DNA of 64,000 nucleotides, taken from Locusta migratoria (lineage: Eukaryota; Arthropoda; Insecta; Orthoptera; Acrididae). Below, one piece after another: positions 1-10,685 of this stretch (positions are counted from its first letter, which is position 1; each line of letters begins with the position of its first letter). The notes below the pieces were generated by a model. The model searched no databases. It saw nothing but the letters and a program-made list of their open reading frames with translations, and was not told the origin of the DNA. Made by a program: the position numbers and the translations under genes. Location: NCBI GenBank assembly GCA_026315105.1, contig CM048746.1, forward strand, positions 139,234,730-139,298,729, in the 5' to 3' direction.

Positions 1-948
1 CTTATTTACTGTTCTCTTCATTTACTCAATACAGCACCAATTAATGGCTTCGCAGCGAGTTTTAGAAGACATAAAGAAGTAATGTACGCAAAATTGTATG
101 AAGGTAACTATTAAAACAATACGTATCAACCACTATTTCTGTCATTCTTCATTCACGTACAGCAAAAAGAGGGATAAAATCGCTGTACCCCGCTTCTCTT
201 ACCCCCTATTCCGAGAATCTACTCCCGTCCTGGTAGTAGCCGCCTTTGTATACAACTCTTCATCTGTAAACTCAGGAAGGGGTCTGCCTCTGCAGTAATA
301 CAAAGGAAACCCATCGGCTACTCCTCCGTTTCTTCATTGTGCGGTGCCCTGTCAACGTCTCTTACCTTGTTACTCAGAAGAGGTATCTGCCTTCTAAATT
401 AGCTGAAATTAAATTTTTGATGCTGGTAGAATGGACTCTAACTACATTAATAATGAATTCAAGACTAGTCCCTGTATATTAATGTTGATTTCCTATTCTT
501 ATACAGTTCTAAGCTCTAACTTTATGCTATGAATAGCGTTATCTAACTTACTGACTTTAATACAAATATTCCTGACAGTTAACAAGTTTTTTAAGAAATT
601 TAATTCGGATTTATACAAATCAACTCTTACATAAATTTACAGAAAACTGTCACTGAAATAATTATGTACATTTATCTTTGATAAATTTTGTATAAAAAGT
701 CGATCTGTTTGACACTTTAAAAACTTTTCATTGACTCACAAATTTATCATAGTCAAGCAATGATTCCTTTTAATCTGTTATTGCACCCCGAATCCGCATC
801 TTTCTTTCGTTGCACACTGTTGTTCACATGTTAGTTACTGCCATAAAATTTCTACTCTACACTACAATTTATACTACAATATTTAATCTGTTGCTCACAT
901 GAAATTTATTTGAAGAAATAGCTACATCAATCAAGAAATACTCTTTGT
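1..948. other. AT-rich stretch, nothing recognised
   Basis: I see no coding region, repeat family or RNA gene here. The short ORFs lack codon structure and recognisable motifs. The DNA is AT-rich and looks like ordinary intergenic or intronic sequence. Confidence 0.5.
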
Positions 949-1698
949 AACATGTAGATAATGTCGTGGGAAAGGCGAACCACAGACTGTGTTTTATTGG
1001 CAGAACCCTTAAAAAATGTAACAGAAGTACTAAAGAAACTGCATACACTACGCTTGTCCGGCCATTTTTGGAGTATTGCTGCCCAGTTTGGGATCCTTAT
1101 CAGGTCGGTTTGACGGAAGATATCGAAAAGAGTCCAAAGAAAGGCAGCTCCTTTTTTTTTATTGTCACGATACAGAGGAGACAACGTCACGGAAATGATA
1201 AAGGATCTGGGATGGGAATCATTACAACGGCGTTTGTCGCTACTGCGTGGGCTACTTACGAAACTCCAATCGCCAATATTCAAAAATCAAATGTTCAAAT
1301 GTTTGTTAAGCTTATGGGACTTAACTACGCGGTCATCAGTCCCTAAACTTACAAACTACTTATGAACTAGGACGGCACAAATATCCATGCCCGAGGGGGG
1401 ATTCGAACCCCCGACCGTAGTGGCCGTGCTGACCGTGACTGGAGCGCCTCAGTCACCGCGGCCGGCCGCCAATATTCTCCTACGAATGTGAAAATATATT
1501 GTTGACTCCTACTTACATAGGTATAAATGATCATCAGAATAAAATACGAAAAATCAGAGCTCTAACGGAGAGATTCGATTGTTCTCTCTTCCCGCGCGCT
1601 ATTCGAGAATGGAATGGGAGATAAATAGTATAAAGGTGGTTCGATGGATACTCTGACAAGCACTCAAATATGGTTTGCAGAGTATCCCATGTAGATGT
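949..1698 (+). mobile_element. Jockey/CR1-like LINE, 3' end of ORF2 plus 3' UTR, split by a SINE
   Basis: The + strand encodes the C-terminal tail of a Jockey/CR1-type reverse transcriptase. Readable pieces are FIGRTLKKCNRSTKE, TLVRPFLEYCCPVWDPYQ and, after a frame change, KDLGWESLQRRLSLLRG. This is the conserved 'LVRP.LEY...WDP' block followed by the 'DLGW..L..RR' block. A T-run near 1150 breaks the frame. The coding tail ends near 1270, where a SINE is inserted; the LINE 3' UTR resumes at 1467 with a 'CGCGCTATTCGAGAATGG' segment and ends in GATGTAGAT repeats. A second copy of the same family lies at 57797-58685, also split by a SINE but at a different position. The element is a 5'-truncated dead copy. 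Confidence 0.8.
1282..1466 (-). mobile_element. SINE-A copy with target-site duplication
   Basis: This is a tRNA-derived SINE on the - strand: the tRNA-like head (GGCCGCGGTGAC..., box B GGGTTCGAATCC) is on the right and the tail is on the left. It is inserted in the Jockey-like LINE. The 11-bp sequence CGCCAATATTC at 1271-1281 is repeated exactly at 1467-1477, so the insertion is younger than the LINE. Confidence 0.9.
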
Positions 1699-1794
1699 AG
1701 ATTTAACTTGACTCAAACACACTTCGTCTTTCTGTCTGTCTGTTATATGACTCTGGTTTTCTGTGACCTGTGAACCTTTAAATTCTACTCTGTC

Positions 1795-1990
1795 AGTAAA
1801 ATGTTCAAATGTTTGTAAACGTATTGGACCAAACTGCTATTGTCATCAGCCCCTAGACTTGCAAACTACTTTACCTTACACTAAGGACAACACACACATA
1901 CCCACGCCCGAAGAAAGACTCGAACCTCCGACGGGAACGGTCGTCCAGTCCGTAGCATGACACCTTAGACAACGCGACTATTCCGCGCTG
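1795..1990 (-). mobile_element. SINE-B-like copy, diverged
   Basis: The left part matches the shared SINE tail in reverse (ATGTTCAAATGTTTGTAAAC, then 'GTCATCAGCCCCTAGACTT'). The right part holds a box-B-like GACTCGAACCTCCGACG followed by a degenerate tRNA head. It is well diverged, so it is an old copy. Confidence 0.75.
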
Positions 1991-3700
1991 ATCTTCTCTG
2001 TCCTAATTGAGTTATGTCCGCCGTAATCTCCCCTATGTTTCCATGATGTGGAAAACCGTTTGTTTTCCCTAGGCTGTCTAATTTAGAAATTGTTCTCGCA
2101 AGAGCATTTAACTAAGATGGCTTTCTTTGCGTATTGGGCATTCAGAATTTTCTAAACCAGGACAGTTTACCCACAATTGCCAAACAAGCTTGAAACTCAC
2201 TAATCTCAGTTAATTCTCAGTCACGTCATGGTACGTAATTCCTAAGCCAAACACTTAGCCTTTACGAGAATAAAAATATCAGAGACTGTCAGAGTGGCTG
2301 ACATAGAGCATCTCTTGTCACAGTATTAAGACTCTGCATAAGGGAGTGAGTGAGTTAGAGTGTCCTTTTGAAATTACTTAAATATGATGTGCCTTCGTCA
2401 CCGCCGGGACCAGCTCTTCTCCCACTACTGATTTTCTCCTCCAATGGAAATTCTCCACTCCGCTTCCATGATATTCTCCTTACTTCAAAAAAATCCCCAC
2501 CGTGATCTCAACCATTGCTGTCAGTACATGTATTGCGACTGCATAGCCGCTAGTCACAAACTCACGAGGACCCCTATGTGTCATTTCTCTTCAAATCACA
2601 CCTCCCTCTCTCTCTTACTCAGCAATGCGCTGACATGTCGTTACCTTAGAAAATCCCACTTGGTTGGCACAAAATGACAAACATACTATGCGTCACACCC
2701 CTGTCATTTACTGTGTAGTGTCGCCCGGCTCTTATCTGACTTGCATCGCGTGGCTTGTATTTTCTACAGAAAATATGTGTTTCTTTTTAATGTTTAGTTT
2801 TGCGGATACTCTTGCTGAGAGCGTCCATCTCTTTCCCACCAGAATCGCAGACCAATCGTCATTGCCACGTGTCTGTCGTCTCTTCAAGTTGGGAACCCCC
2901 ATCGTGTAGTCCGTTACACCACTGCATAGGGCAACAAATCTGTCGAATCAGACATTAGGCCCTACGAATTCGTCTAACTGGCTCTTCTGCCCTCACTTTT
3001 ACTTCTGAGTACCCCCAGCCGGCCTTCCTACATTTCATACAGTGATATGTTTATTTTAATTACTTGTAACACTAGATGTTAGTATTGGCGCTCAATTCAG
3101 AACGTGATGTTAATCAATTTTCTTAATGCAATTACGAAGCTTGTCATGTATATGGAACCTTCTCGGTTATAAGACTTCGTAGGTATGTCTTAAAATTCTC
3201 TTTGTAGCCTTATAGTATTACAAAATAGCAGTTCCCTCCCCATGAGTTTATCATTGCCCCTAGGCCCATGTTACCCCTAAATTCCGATTTGGGTGTAGAC
3301 GTCATGGATATCAGGGCTGGTAAAGAAATATTATGGCTCCTGTTCATTCCCAGTTGCCTCAAATTGTTCTTGTGGTAGTTTACTGGTAACAACTCTCCTC
3401 AGTCATAATCAGAAACACTAACTTCTTACGAATGCAACTCGACATCACAGCAGGCGTGGTAGCATTAAAGCACTCAACTGCAACCGAGAGGTAGCGTGTT
3501 CGAAATTCTGCCAGATGCCGGATTTTCAGTTGCATTGTAAAATAGACTTGACCTCTCAACAAAGTAAGAAGTCGTCAGAAATGTCTCGTGGTTCGGTTTA
3601 CACGTTAAACACTAGGTCGCATTGTCGATTTTCGGTAACTTTAGTAATTTAGCGTCAGGGACATAGTCTAGGTGGAGCGGAGAAGGAACGAAGATTAACA
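1991..3700. other. No gene recognised; one weak tRNA-like SINE head
   Basis: Mostly unique-looking AT-rich DNA. At about 3445-3525 a + strand segment (GTGGTAGCATTAAAGC ... GCGTGTTCGAAATTC) has box A/B-like spacing and may be an old tRNA-derived SINE head. Otherwise nothing can be supported. Confidence 0.4.
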
Positions 3701-3706
3701 TCTTTA

Positions 3707-3776
3707 AATATTTCTAAATCCTTGGGATCAAACTACTGTAGTCATCGGTCTCTTATTTAAATTAACTTAAACGAAG

Positions 3777-3817
<41 letters not shown>

Positions 3818-3905
3818 ATGCTCCAGGTAGGACTCGACCATCCAGCGGAAGCGGCCGCACAGACCCTGTTATGCCGCGTAGAACCGCTCATATATTTCGC
3901 CCGGC
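3707..3905 (-). mobile_element. SINE-B copy with (CA)n expansion
   Basis: A diverged SINE-B on the - strand. The tail runs from about 3707 (TTGGGATCAAACTACTGTAG). A CA repeat at about 3779-3814 sits at the body/tail junction, and a box-B-like segment (GGTAGGACTCGACCATCC) follows it. The same junction carries CA repeats in the copies at 8442 and 62856. Confidence 0.7.
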
Positions 3906-4120
3906 GCAGGAAGATTAGGGTTTAATGTTCCGTCAACAGCGTGGCCCAGTGGAGTCGGACCTCATGCTCAGATTTTTTAGTAAGGATGTGGAAGGAAATA
4001 CGTCATACCCTGTCAAAGGAACTACCACACCATGTTCCTGGAGTGATTTAGAGAAATCATGGAAAACCTAAATCTGGATGGCCAGTTTGTTACTACTGTG
4101 CCACCTCGCTCGGTACTGAA
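3906..4120 (-). mobile_element. tRNA-derived SINE of a third family, diverged
   Basis: The segment contains 'GGAGTGATTTAGAGAAATCA' and 'GAAAACCTAAATCTGGATGG', then 'CTGTGCCACCTCGCTCGGTA', which reads as a tRNA-like head on the - strand (ACCGAGCGAGGTGGCACAG). I recall this structure from orthopteran SINEs; the family assignment is from memory. Confidence 0.6.
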
Positions 4121-4724
4121 GTGGTGTAGAGTTGAAAGACTTCCATAAAGTCACTAAATCAGACGAAATTATTATGACTCAATGACGCACCTACAAACCT
4201 ATATTTCTGTCGCTACTTGGGATAAGAGGAAATTTAAAAAAAATCTTCCGCGAGAATTCGTGTAGATGTATTAAATTTCATTTGTTTGTTCTTCTTCCGT
4301 AAAAACGTTATGTGGAACATTTGCCGTGTAATTACCCTTGAGTAAAGCAGTCGTTTTCTATATTTTGTTCCGCTGTTGCTCATCGTCTATCTCCGCCCAT
4401 GTCATTGTCCCCCTCAATCTACCTAGTCCCCCTTCCTCCTCGTCCTCCTCAATGCAGCCTCTCTACCGTCATCTCCATCTTCCTTTCCTCCTGTCTTCCA
4501 TCGACTCCTCTATCAGATGAGCTCTACCCCCTCAATCTTTCTATTCACTTCCTCTTTCTCTCGTCGTAGCTATTGAAAATTAAGAATTTCAAAATTAGAA
4601 ACTTACTTCAAATTTTGTGGTAACGGCGGCAAATGACTGCTATGTTACATTTACAGAAAAGTGAAATAGCGACGTAAATATAAATATTATTTACAGACTT
4701 TATTACTACGAAGGTTTTTATTTC
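4121..4724. other. No gene recognised; pyrimidine-rich tract
   Basis: AT-rich DNA with a C/T-rich tract at about 4415-4560 (CCTCCTCGTCCTCC-like). The tract creates a low-complexity ORF rich in Ser and Pro that I do not regard as a gene. Confidence 0.5.
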
Positions 4725-5829
4725 CAGATAGCAGTTATTAGAGTTGAAGGGCGTTAAAAGGGATGCAGTTGTTGTTCAATCTGTACATCGAGCAAGCAGT
4801 GAAGGAATGCAAGGAGAAATTTATAGTGGGAATTAGAGTTCAGAAAGAACAAATAAAAACTTTGCGGTTTGCCAATGACATAGTAATTTTGTCAGAGACT
4901 GCAAAGGATCTGTAAGATAAGTTGAATGGAATGGACAGTGTATTGAAGGGAAGATATAAGATGAACATTAACAAGAGTAAAACGAAGGTAATGGAATGCA
5001 GTGTCAGAAAATCAGGCTATACTGAAGGAATTAGATTAGGTAATGACACAATAAAAGTAGTAGACGAGTTTTGTTATTTCTGTAGCAACATAAGTTCTGA
5101 TAACCGAAGCAAAGAAGATATAAAATGCAGAAAGGCTATGGGAAGAAAAGCGTTTATAAAGAAGCGAAACTTGTTAACATGCAATTAGTTGGAAACTCCT
5201 TATTGAAAGCATTTGTCTGGAGTGTACATTATGTGGAAGGGAAATCTGGACGATAAAGAGTTCAGACAAAAAGATGAAAGAAGCTTTCGAATTGTGGGGT
5301 TACAGATGAATGATGAAGTTTAGATGGGTAAATCAGCAACTAATGAGGATGTGCTCAACTGAATAGGGGAGAAAAGGAGTTTCTGGCATATCCTGACTAA
5401 GAGAAGGAATTGGTGGGACAAATTGTGAGACATGAAGGAATTGTCAACTTAGCATTAGAAGGAAGTGTGTGGGGGAGAAATCGTAGTGGGAGTCAGAGGG
5501 CCGGCCGCGGTGGCCGAGTGGTCTGCGGCGCGTCAGTCACGGTCTGCACGGCCACTACGTTCGGGGATTCGAATCCCCCCTTCGGGCATGGATATTTGTG
5601 CCGTCCTTAGTGTTAGCTAGTTCACAAGTAGTTTGTAAGTTTAGGGACTGATGACCCCGTAGTTAAGTCCCATAAGCTATACAAACATTTGAATTTGGAG
5701 TCAGAGGGACGAATACAGTAAGCAGATTCAACAGGATGTAGGTTGCCGAACTTATTATCAGATGAAGAGACTTGCACGGGACAGGTTAGTGTGGAGAGCT
5801 GCGTGAAACCAGTCTGCGGACTGAAGACC
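4725..5829 (+). pseudogene. RTE-like non-LTR retrotransposon, ORF2 3' part, split by a SINE
   Basis: The translation follows the C-terminal half of an RTE-type endonuclease/reverse transcriptase: LRFANDIVILSETAKDL, GIRLGNDTIKVVDEFCYF, then FELWGYR and a VNLALEGSVWG block, and finally a CAA-rich tail near 5822. The catalytic FADD reads FAND here, and about 45 bp upstream of it are missing relative to the copy at 49668. Several stop codons and frameshifts follow. A SINE at 5501-5696 splits the VWG-...-R region. The copy is dead and 5'-truncated. Confidence 0.85.
5501..5696 (+). mobile_element. SINE-A copy with target-site duplication
   Basis: A full-length SINE-A: head GGCCGCGGTGGCCGAGTGG, box B GGGATTCGAATCCCC, tail AGGGACTGATGACCCCGTAG, end ACAAACATTTGAATTT. 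It lies inside the RTE copy. The 12-bp flank GGAGTCAGAGGG (5489-5500) is repeated at 5697-5708. Confidence 0.92.
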
Positions 5830-5884
5830 ACACCAACAACAAACATTTAGAAGCAGTACAGAAAGTAGCTATACTAGTGTTCAA

Positions 5885-6060
5885 ATCAAATGTTTGCAAA
5901 TCTATCGCACCAGACTACGTGGTCATTAGTCCGTGGCTTAGAAACTTCTTAAACTAAGGTAAACTAATCTAAGGACAAACACACCGATTCCCCAGGGAGG
6001 ATTCGAACCTCCGACGGCAAGCTACCGCGCGCTCCGCAGCGAGGGTGCCTTAGACCGTAT
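5885..6060 (-). mobile_element. SINE-B copy, 5' truncated
   Basis: Tail on the left (AAATGTTTGCAAATCTATCG) and tRNA-like box B on the right (GGATTCGAACCTCCGACGG). The final part of the tRNA head is missing. I found no clear target duplication. Confidence 0.8.
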
Positions 6061-6419
6061 ATGTGTTTTTACTCAGTTATTGGCAATAACAAAACAAAAA
6101 ACGGAACAAAAAAAAGATTCAAGCGACAAGTTCCGAAAAAAAAAAGGTAATTCAGAGCTAAAATATCGGTATTAGTTTTAACATGTCGGTTTTCCCCATC
6201 CCTACGTCATACTCGAGAGCCTTCATCACGGTATTCGCCGAGAAAACCGTACGGACAGACTGCTGGGCAGCAGCGGCCCCCGGAGTGGCTGACGGTGCTT
6301 CGCGTCTGCAGCGTCTAACTAGCGCGCGCGTGCGCCCTCTTGTGTGTGTTGCATGTTCTCGCCGCCGCCTCCGCCGCCGTGCCGTGCCGCCGCAGTGGTG
6401 ACCTCGCTCTATGTTGCAG
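6061..6419 (+). other. Intron end upstream of the syntrophin exon, GC-rich
   Basis: No coding region is supported. The GC content rises sharply from about 6230. A GCCGCC-rich tract at 6361-6395 precedes a pyrimidine-poor acceptor (ATGTTGCAG, AG at 6418-6419). An alternative AG at 6394-6395 is less likely, because the syntrophin-like reading begins only after 6419. Confidence 0.5.
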
Positions 6420-6608
6420 TCAAGTACCTGCGCGAGGTGACGCCGTACTTCCGCAAGGCGAGCATCATCTCCGAGGTGGGCTGGGAGCTGCAGCGCGGCT
6501 TCCTGTCGGCCGCGCCGCCCTCGCCGCGCTCGCCGCAGCGCGCCGACACGCGCTACCTGCCGCTGCAGCTCTGCTACCTGGCCAGGAACCTGCGGCACCC
6601 CGACCCCG
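6420..6608 (+). CDS. Syn1: Internal exon of a beta-type syntrophin (PDZ end to split PH domain)
   Basis: Syntrophins are cytoplasmic adaptors that bind dystrophin-family proteins under the cell membrane. They join the dystrophin complex to channels and signalling proteins through PH and PDZ domains. This exon encodes 62 full codons beginning KYLREVTPYFRKASII. That matches the last PDZ strand and following linker of beta-syntrophins, which as I recall read VKYIREVTPYIKK. Then comes a Pro/Ser-rich linker and YLPLQLCYLARNLRHPDP, which resembles the start of the second half of the syntrophin PH domain. The acceptor is TTGCAG|TC and the donor CCCCG|GTGAGT. The exon starts with two bases of a split codon and ends with one base, so 189 bp keeps the frame. 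The reading frame is open and strongly GC-biased at third positions, unlike the surrounding repeats. No other exon of the gene is seen in the window. The Syn1 symbol is inferred from the beta-type motif. Confidence 0.75.
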
Positions 6609-7382
6609 GTGAGTACCCCTCCACTGCTCTGACAACTGCCTCATCGTTCTATATTTTAGGAGACACGGGTTCAGCTTTTTGCTACACAGTAGTTTATGAA
6701 AAAGTCAGGGTCAAACTTGATAATGGGAATTCGTGTTTTCAGTACTGCACATCGAAAGACCGTCTAAAGATGAGCATATATATATATTCACAGGGTGTTT
6801 CACTAAGTGTGTTTGCCTCTGTAACTTATAAAAAAATAGGTGACGGGAAATTTTAATGCGGTAGGTCAACACAAGAAATGTTACACTTTCTGCGGAGCCA
6901 TGAACATGGTTTTTTGTATCATATTCTAAAGAGTTCAGCACAAAGATATAATTTTTTAAATGGAACATTAGTTTTTTTTCTATCGTGCATTGGATTCGTT
7001 GAAACCAGCTGCGTCCAAATCAATTTAAACTACATTCCTATCACTGTTAGTTTGGGAGCTACAACCCTTCAAAGTTTCAGGGGCAGATACCACAAACGCT
7101 GCGCATAATGCAATCCGCCTTCTAAATGTGGTGCGGCTGAGTTGTAACGTCGCCGGTGTCACGGAGCGAGAAACTTCCTCGATGCGCTGTTAGACTGCCG
7201 ATTGTCGCCGCACACGGCCGTATACCCGACACACAAACAACCGGGGCTCAATATACCACAGTTACTGACATCGGATGACGATGGCATGCACGAAGAACGA
7301 GTACGTTGACATGTTCCTGATGCTCGTCGAGTCCCGATACGATGCCACTGTGGTCTACTAATGTGTGGTGTGGAATCCTTGG
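6609..7382 (+). other. Intron downstream of the syntrophin exon
   Basis: No coding sequence is recognised. At about 7046-7095 lies a solo arm related to the hairpin element at 41990-42145 (shared GAGCTACAACCCTTCAAAGT against CAGCTACAACCGTTCAAAGT, then a G-rich run). The rest is AT-rich. Confidence 0.5.
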
Positions 7383-8170
7383 GGATGAAATCATCATATG
7401 GGAAAGTTGTCCGGGAAGGAGGAAAATCGGGAAAAACTGAAACAGCTTTTTCCAGTGAAATATCAATACTGTACGTCCAATTGCGATAACATTTTGTACA
7501 TTTTGCGTTGAAAGGAAGCGGAAGGTTTGCATCGAATAAAAATTTGGAAAAGGCATCCGGGAAGTAGGAAAATTTAGGAAAAACCGAAAGCGATTTTTTC
7601 TATGAATGAAAATTATCACACGGTTGGAAGAGCATCAGTTGAGTACGGCTTGACAGGACAAGGTTCGTATGAAATAAAGATTTTGGAAAATCTACCGGCA
7701 AATTGGAAACTTTGAGGAAAAGTAAAAGAGAGTTTTTTAATGGGTTTTTGATTGAATTCAGCTCTATAACTGACCATTCGCACGACAGAGAGGGGTACTT
7801 TTTTGTTCATTATGGAAAAGTTATCAGTAAAAATAGGGAAAGTTAAAAAAAAAAAAGTCGCAAAATTCGAACCAAGTTCCTTTTCCAGTGTGTTTCTAAA
7901 TGTACTCAACACTATAAGATGAGAACGGTTCATCCTGTTGCGATAAAATTTTGATCATTTGAAGTTCAACGAAAGATGAACGTTGATGTGAACTAAAATT
8001 TACGAAAGTTACCCGGAAAATTTGAAAATTCGCGAGACACTGAAATTGCTTTTTTTTTTCAATGGGATATCAATATCATTCGTCTGATTGCGATAAAATT
8101 TTGCACATTTGACGTTCAAAGCAAGAGTACATACATATTAGCTATTGCGAAGCATTGCCGGGTCGACTAG
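7383..8170 (+). mobile_element. Helitron-like 3' part with degenerate internal repeats
   Basis: Five diverged units of about 125-170 bp follow each other, each starting with a CCGG(G)AA-type motif. They share pieces such as 'GGAAAAACTGAAA', 'GATATCAATA', 'ATTGCGATAAAATTTTG' and 'GACGTTCAAAG'. The last unit ends in CGAAGCATTGCCGGGTCGA followed by CTAG|T at 8167-8171. A GC-rich 3' end with a terminal CTAG before T is the known pattern of Helitron-type elements. No Rep/helicase coding is present, so the copy would be non-autonomous. The left end is not defined. Confidence 0.5.
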
Positions 8171-8441
8171 TAAATTTATATATGATTTTCAACTTTGAGG
8201 GGAAAAAAGAAAGCAAAATTCTTGTAACAGTTCACGAATAGTTGCAAACTTGCAGGGGAAAATAGAAAATTTCACGATATTTGATACAAATAATCCATTT
8301 AGCTTTATTTCACAAAAAGTATTGCTCGTTATTTTTCACATTTCGCTAATGTTTCATTGCCTTAATATTAACGTAAATTGCACATACCGCTCCTGCTCCT
8401 CCCCAGAAACGGTACCTTTCCTAACGCTGTGGTCACTTTCA

Positions 8442-8561
8442 AAAAATGTTCAAATGTTTGTAAATCTATCGGACCAAACTGCGTGGTCATTAGTCCGTAG
8501 CTTACAAACTACTTAAACTAGGTAGACTAACTTAAGGACTACACGCGCGCGCGCGCGCGCG

Positions 8562-8620
<59 letters not shown>

Positions 8621-8706
8621 CCCAGGGAGGACTCGAACCTCCACAGCGAGCAACCGCGCGCTCCGCAGCGAGACGCTTTAGACCGCTCGGCTACTCCACC
8701 GCGGCA
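8442..8706 (-). mobile_element. SINE-B copy with long (CG)n(CA)n tract
   Basis: A full SINE-B on the - strand, with head CCGCGGTGGAGTAGCCGAG on the right and box B GAGGTTCGAGTCC. The flanking GGTCACTTTCA at 8431-8441 is repeated at 8707-8717. An alternating purine-pyrimidine tract at 8541-8619 sits between head and tail. Confidence 0.92.
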
Positions 8707-8717
8707 GGTCACTTTCA

Positions 8718-9297
8718 TTTCTAACTCCTACGTGTTGTATAGGTGACGAGTAGGTGCGGTCCTCTTCTAACTTGTAAACACCGGTACGATATCATTCATC
8801 TTCCGGTAATGTTTCCGAGTTCTTAACCGAAACAGCAGTTAGTTGGCAACTTGTTATAGGTGTGCAGTGTCTCACGTTGGCCTTTATGTTGGGAGTTGAC
8901 TGTCAGTTGTCTGCGGCGGCTGTTTCCCTAACAAAGTAAAGCGTAACAGGGCCGGCCGTGTCGCCGGCATGACGGAGCTGCGCCATTAGTTGATTAATGC
9001 GCGGCGTTAAACAGCCGAGCGGGTGAGCGCTCGCCGGCGCGCCGGCTCACTTCCTATTCACTACCGCTGATTGCCGCTGTTCCGCGCTCTGCGGTCTCGC
9101 TCACTGGACTTTAATTCGCCGTGCAGGTGACGCCGCAAACAATCCAGAGTAGCATCCATTGTGGAAATGGAGAGCACTCCTGCTCTAGTAGCAGGTGTGT
9201 CCCTCTTGTTCGTTTCATACTGATCGCTTAAAGATATTAAGTGTTTTAGCTAGATTAAATTCCTTGCAAACTGCACTCTAGCTTCGTAACTTCCAAC
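8718..9297. other. No gene recognised; CpG-rich block
   Basis: The block at about 8945-9135 is CpG-rich (GCCGGCGCGCCGGC and similar) and contains AT-rich homeodomain-like cores (ATTAGTTGATTAATG). It could be a regulatory island. No ORF with recognisable content was seen. Confidence 0.35.
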
Positions 9298-9710
9298 CTA
9301 TATCTATAAATGTGAATGTCTGTTCGGTGTACGTTTATCACGTCTGAATCACAAGACATAAAGAGCTAAAAATTTGTACAGTTACTAATGCCTACCCGGG
9401 AAAGACTTTAGAACGGGTTTTATGGCGATCGGATAGCTATATATAATTAATATGAATGTCTGTTCGGTGTACGACAACACGCAGAGACTTAAATATTTGT
9501 ACAATTACTAATTTATACCTGAGGAAGGTTTTAGGCACGGTTTTATAGCGATCTGGTGGATATTTAGTAATTTGAAGAATATAACGCGAAATGCGGAACA
9601 ATAATTACTCTTTGAACATGGTTTTATTGGTTGCATTGTTGCTAGAGGGTTGATAATGACAAAAGGGTGGAGTGTATTGGGATGGAAAGTTATCGGTGTA
9701 TATAAAATTC

Positions 9711-9763
<53 letters not shown>

Positions 9764-10356
9764 ATTTCGCTCTGCAGCGAAAACTACAGGACGCTAACGA
9801 ATGGTCTGTGTGTAATTGTTGTTTGAAGTCTCACGTTGTACACCATAGCTGTTCTATGCCGATAACTAGAAGGGGTGCAAGATAAGGTGGTTGAAAGTCG
9901 TCAAATTATAAAAAAAATTCGGACTGACGGCCAGCGATGACGTTCGCGACTCTATGGCAAGGAGGTTACATACAGCGAAACGTTATGCCACAGACCATAT
10001 CTTTGGTCTATGCGTGCTACAATGTCTTCAGCTCTTTTTCTGTAAGCATACGAATAAGGAAATATAACAATAAATAAATAAAGCAGTAAAAAAGAAATTT
10101 CTTTTAATACATCTCTTTAAAAAAATCGATTTGACGTTTCGCACATTACATCAAGTGATCGATCTGTGATATTACAGTCATTATTGTTGAATTTCGTGAT
10201 TGGATTCTTCGAAAAGAGTGCATTGTTGTGTGTGATATATTCTCTGATAAATGTATCAAGTTTATAGAAAAAAGGACATGGACGGAGAGAGAAGAAGAAG
10301 TACTAACTCAAGGCAGGAATAAATAAATACCCGGGCAACGCCGGGTTTTCAGCTAG
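9298..10356 (+). mobile_element. Helitron-like non-autonomous element
   Basis: The left end (TATATCTATAAATGTGAATG) resembles Helitron 5' ends I know from insects. Two tandem units of about 145 bp follow, each with GAATGTCTGTTCGGTGTACG (near 9313 and 9453). The right end has a short hairpin, CCCGG-GCAACG-CCGGG (10330-10345), then TTTTCAG and CTAG|T at 10353-10357. Together these fit the rolling-circle transposon pattern. The interior has a GT microsatellite (about 9714-9760) and no helicase coding. Confidence 0.55.
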
Positions 10357-10685
10357 TATGCTATAAAATGTATAAATGGAATCTATCCTCCGTCAGACTA
10401 TTTATCTAGGAGTTCGCCTAAAGATTGGGAGTTGCTGGATAGAAATAATTGAAATACCTTTTGAGTGTTTGGAAACGAGTTCATAAGAGATGGAAAAAAA
10501 AATGCGATGCCATATCCTTATTTTACTCAATATATGCCATAAATTTCTTTTCTTCTCAAATCCCGTTCAGTACTTTTTCATTAGTTAGGCGATCTACCCA
10601 CCTAATCTTCAGCATTCGTCTATAGCAGCAAATTTCAAAAGCTTCTGTTATCTTAGTGTCTGAACTCCGTATCGTCCACGTTTCT

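Noticed and set aside
6158..6598. 146-codon - strand ORF opposite the syntrophin exon
   Set aside because: Shadow of the GC-rich exon; only the + strand frame has a syntrophin-like reading and splice sites.
7383..8170. CRISPR-like or satellite array
   Set aside because: Units are long, diverged and unequal and end in a Helitron-like terminus; spacing is not CRISPR-like and the DNA is eukaryotic.
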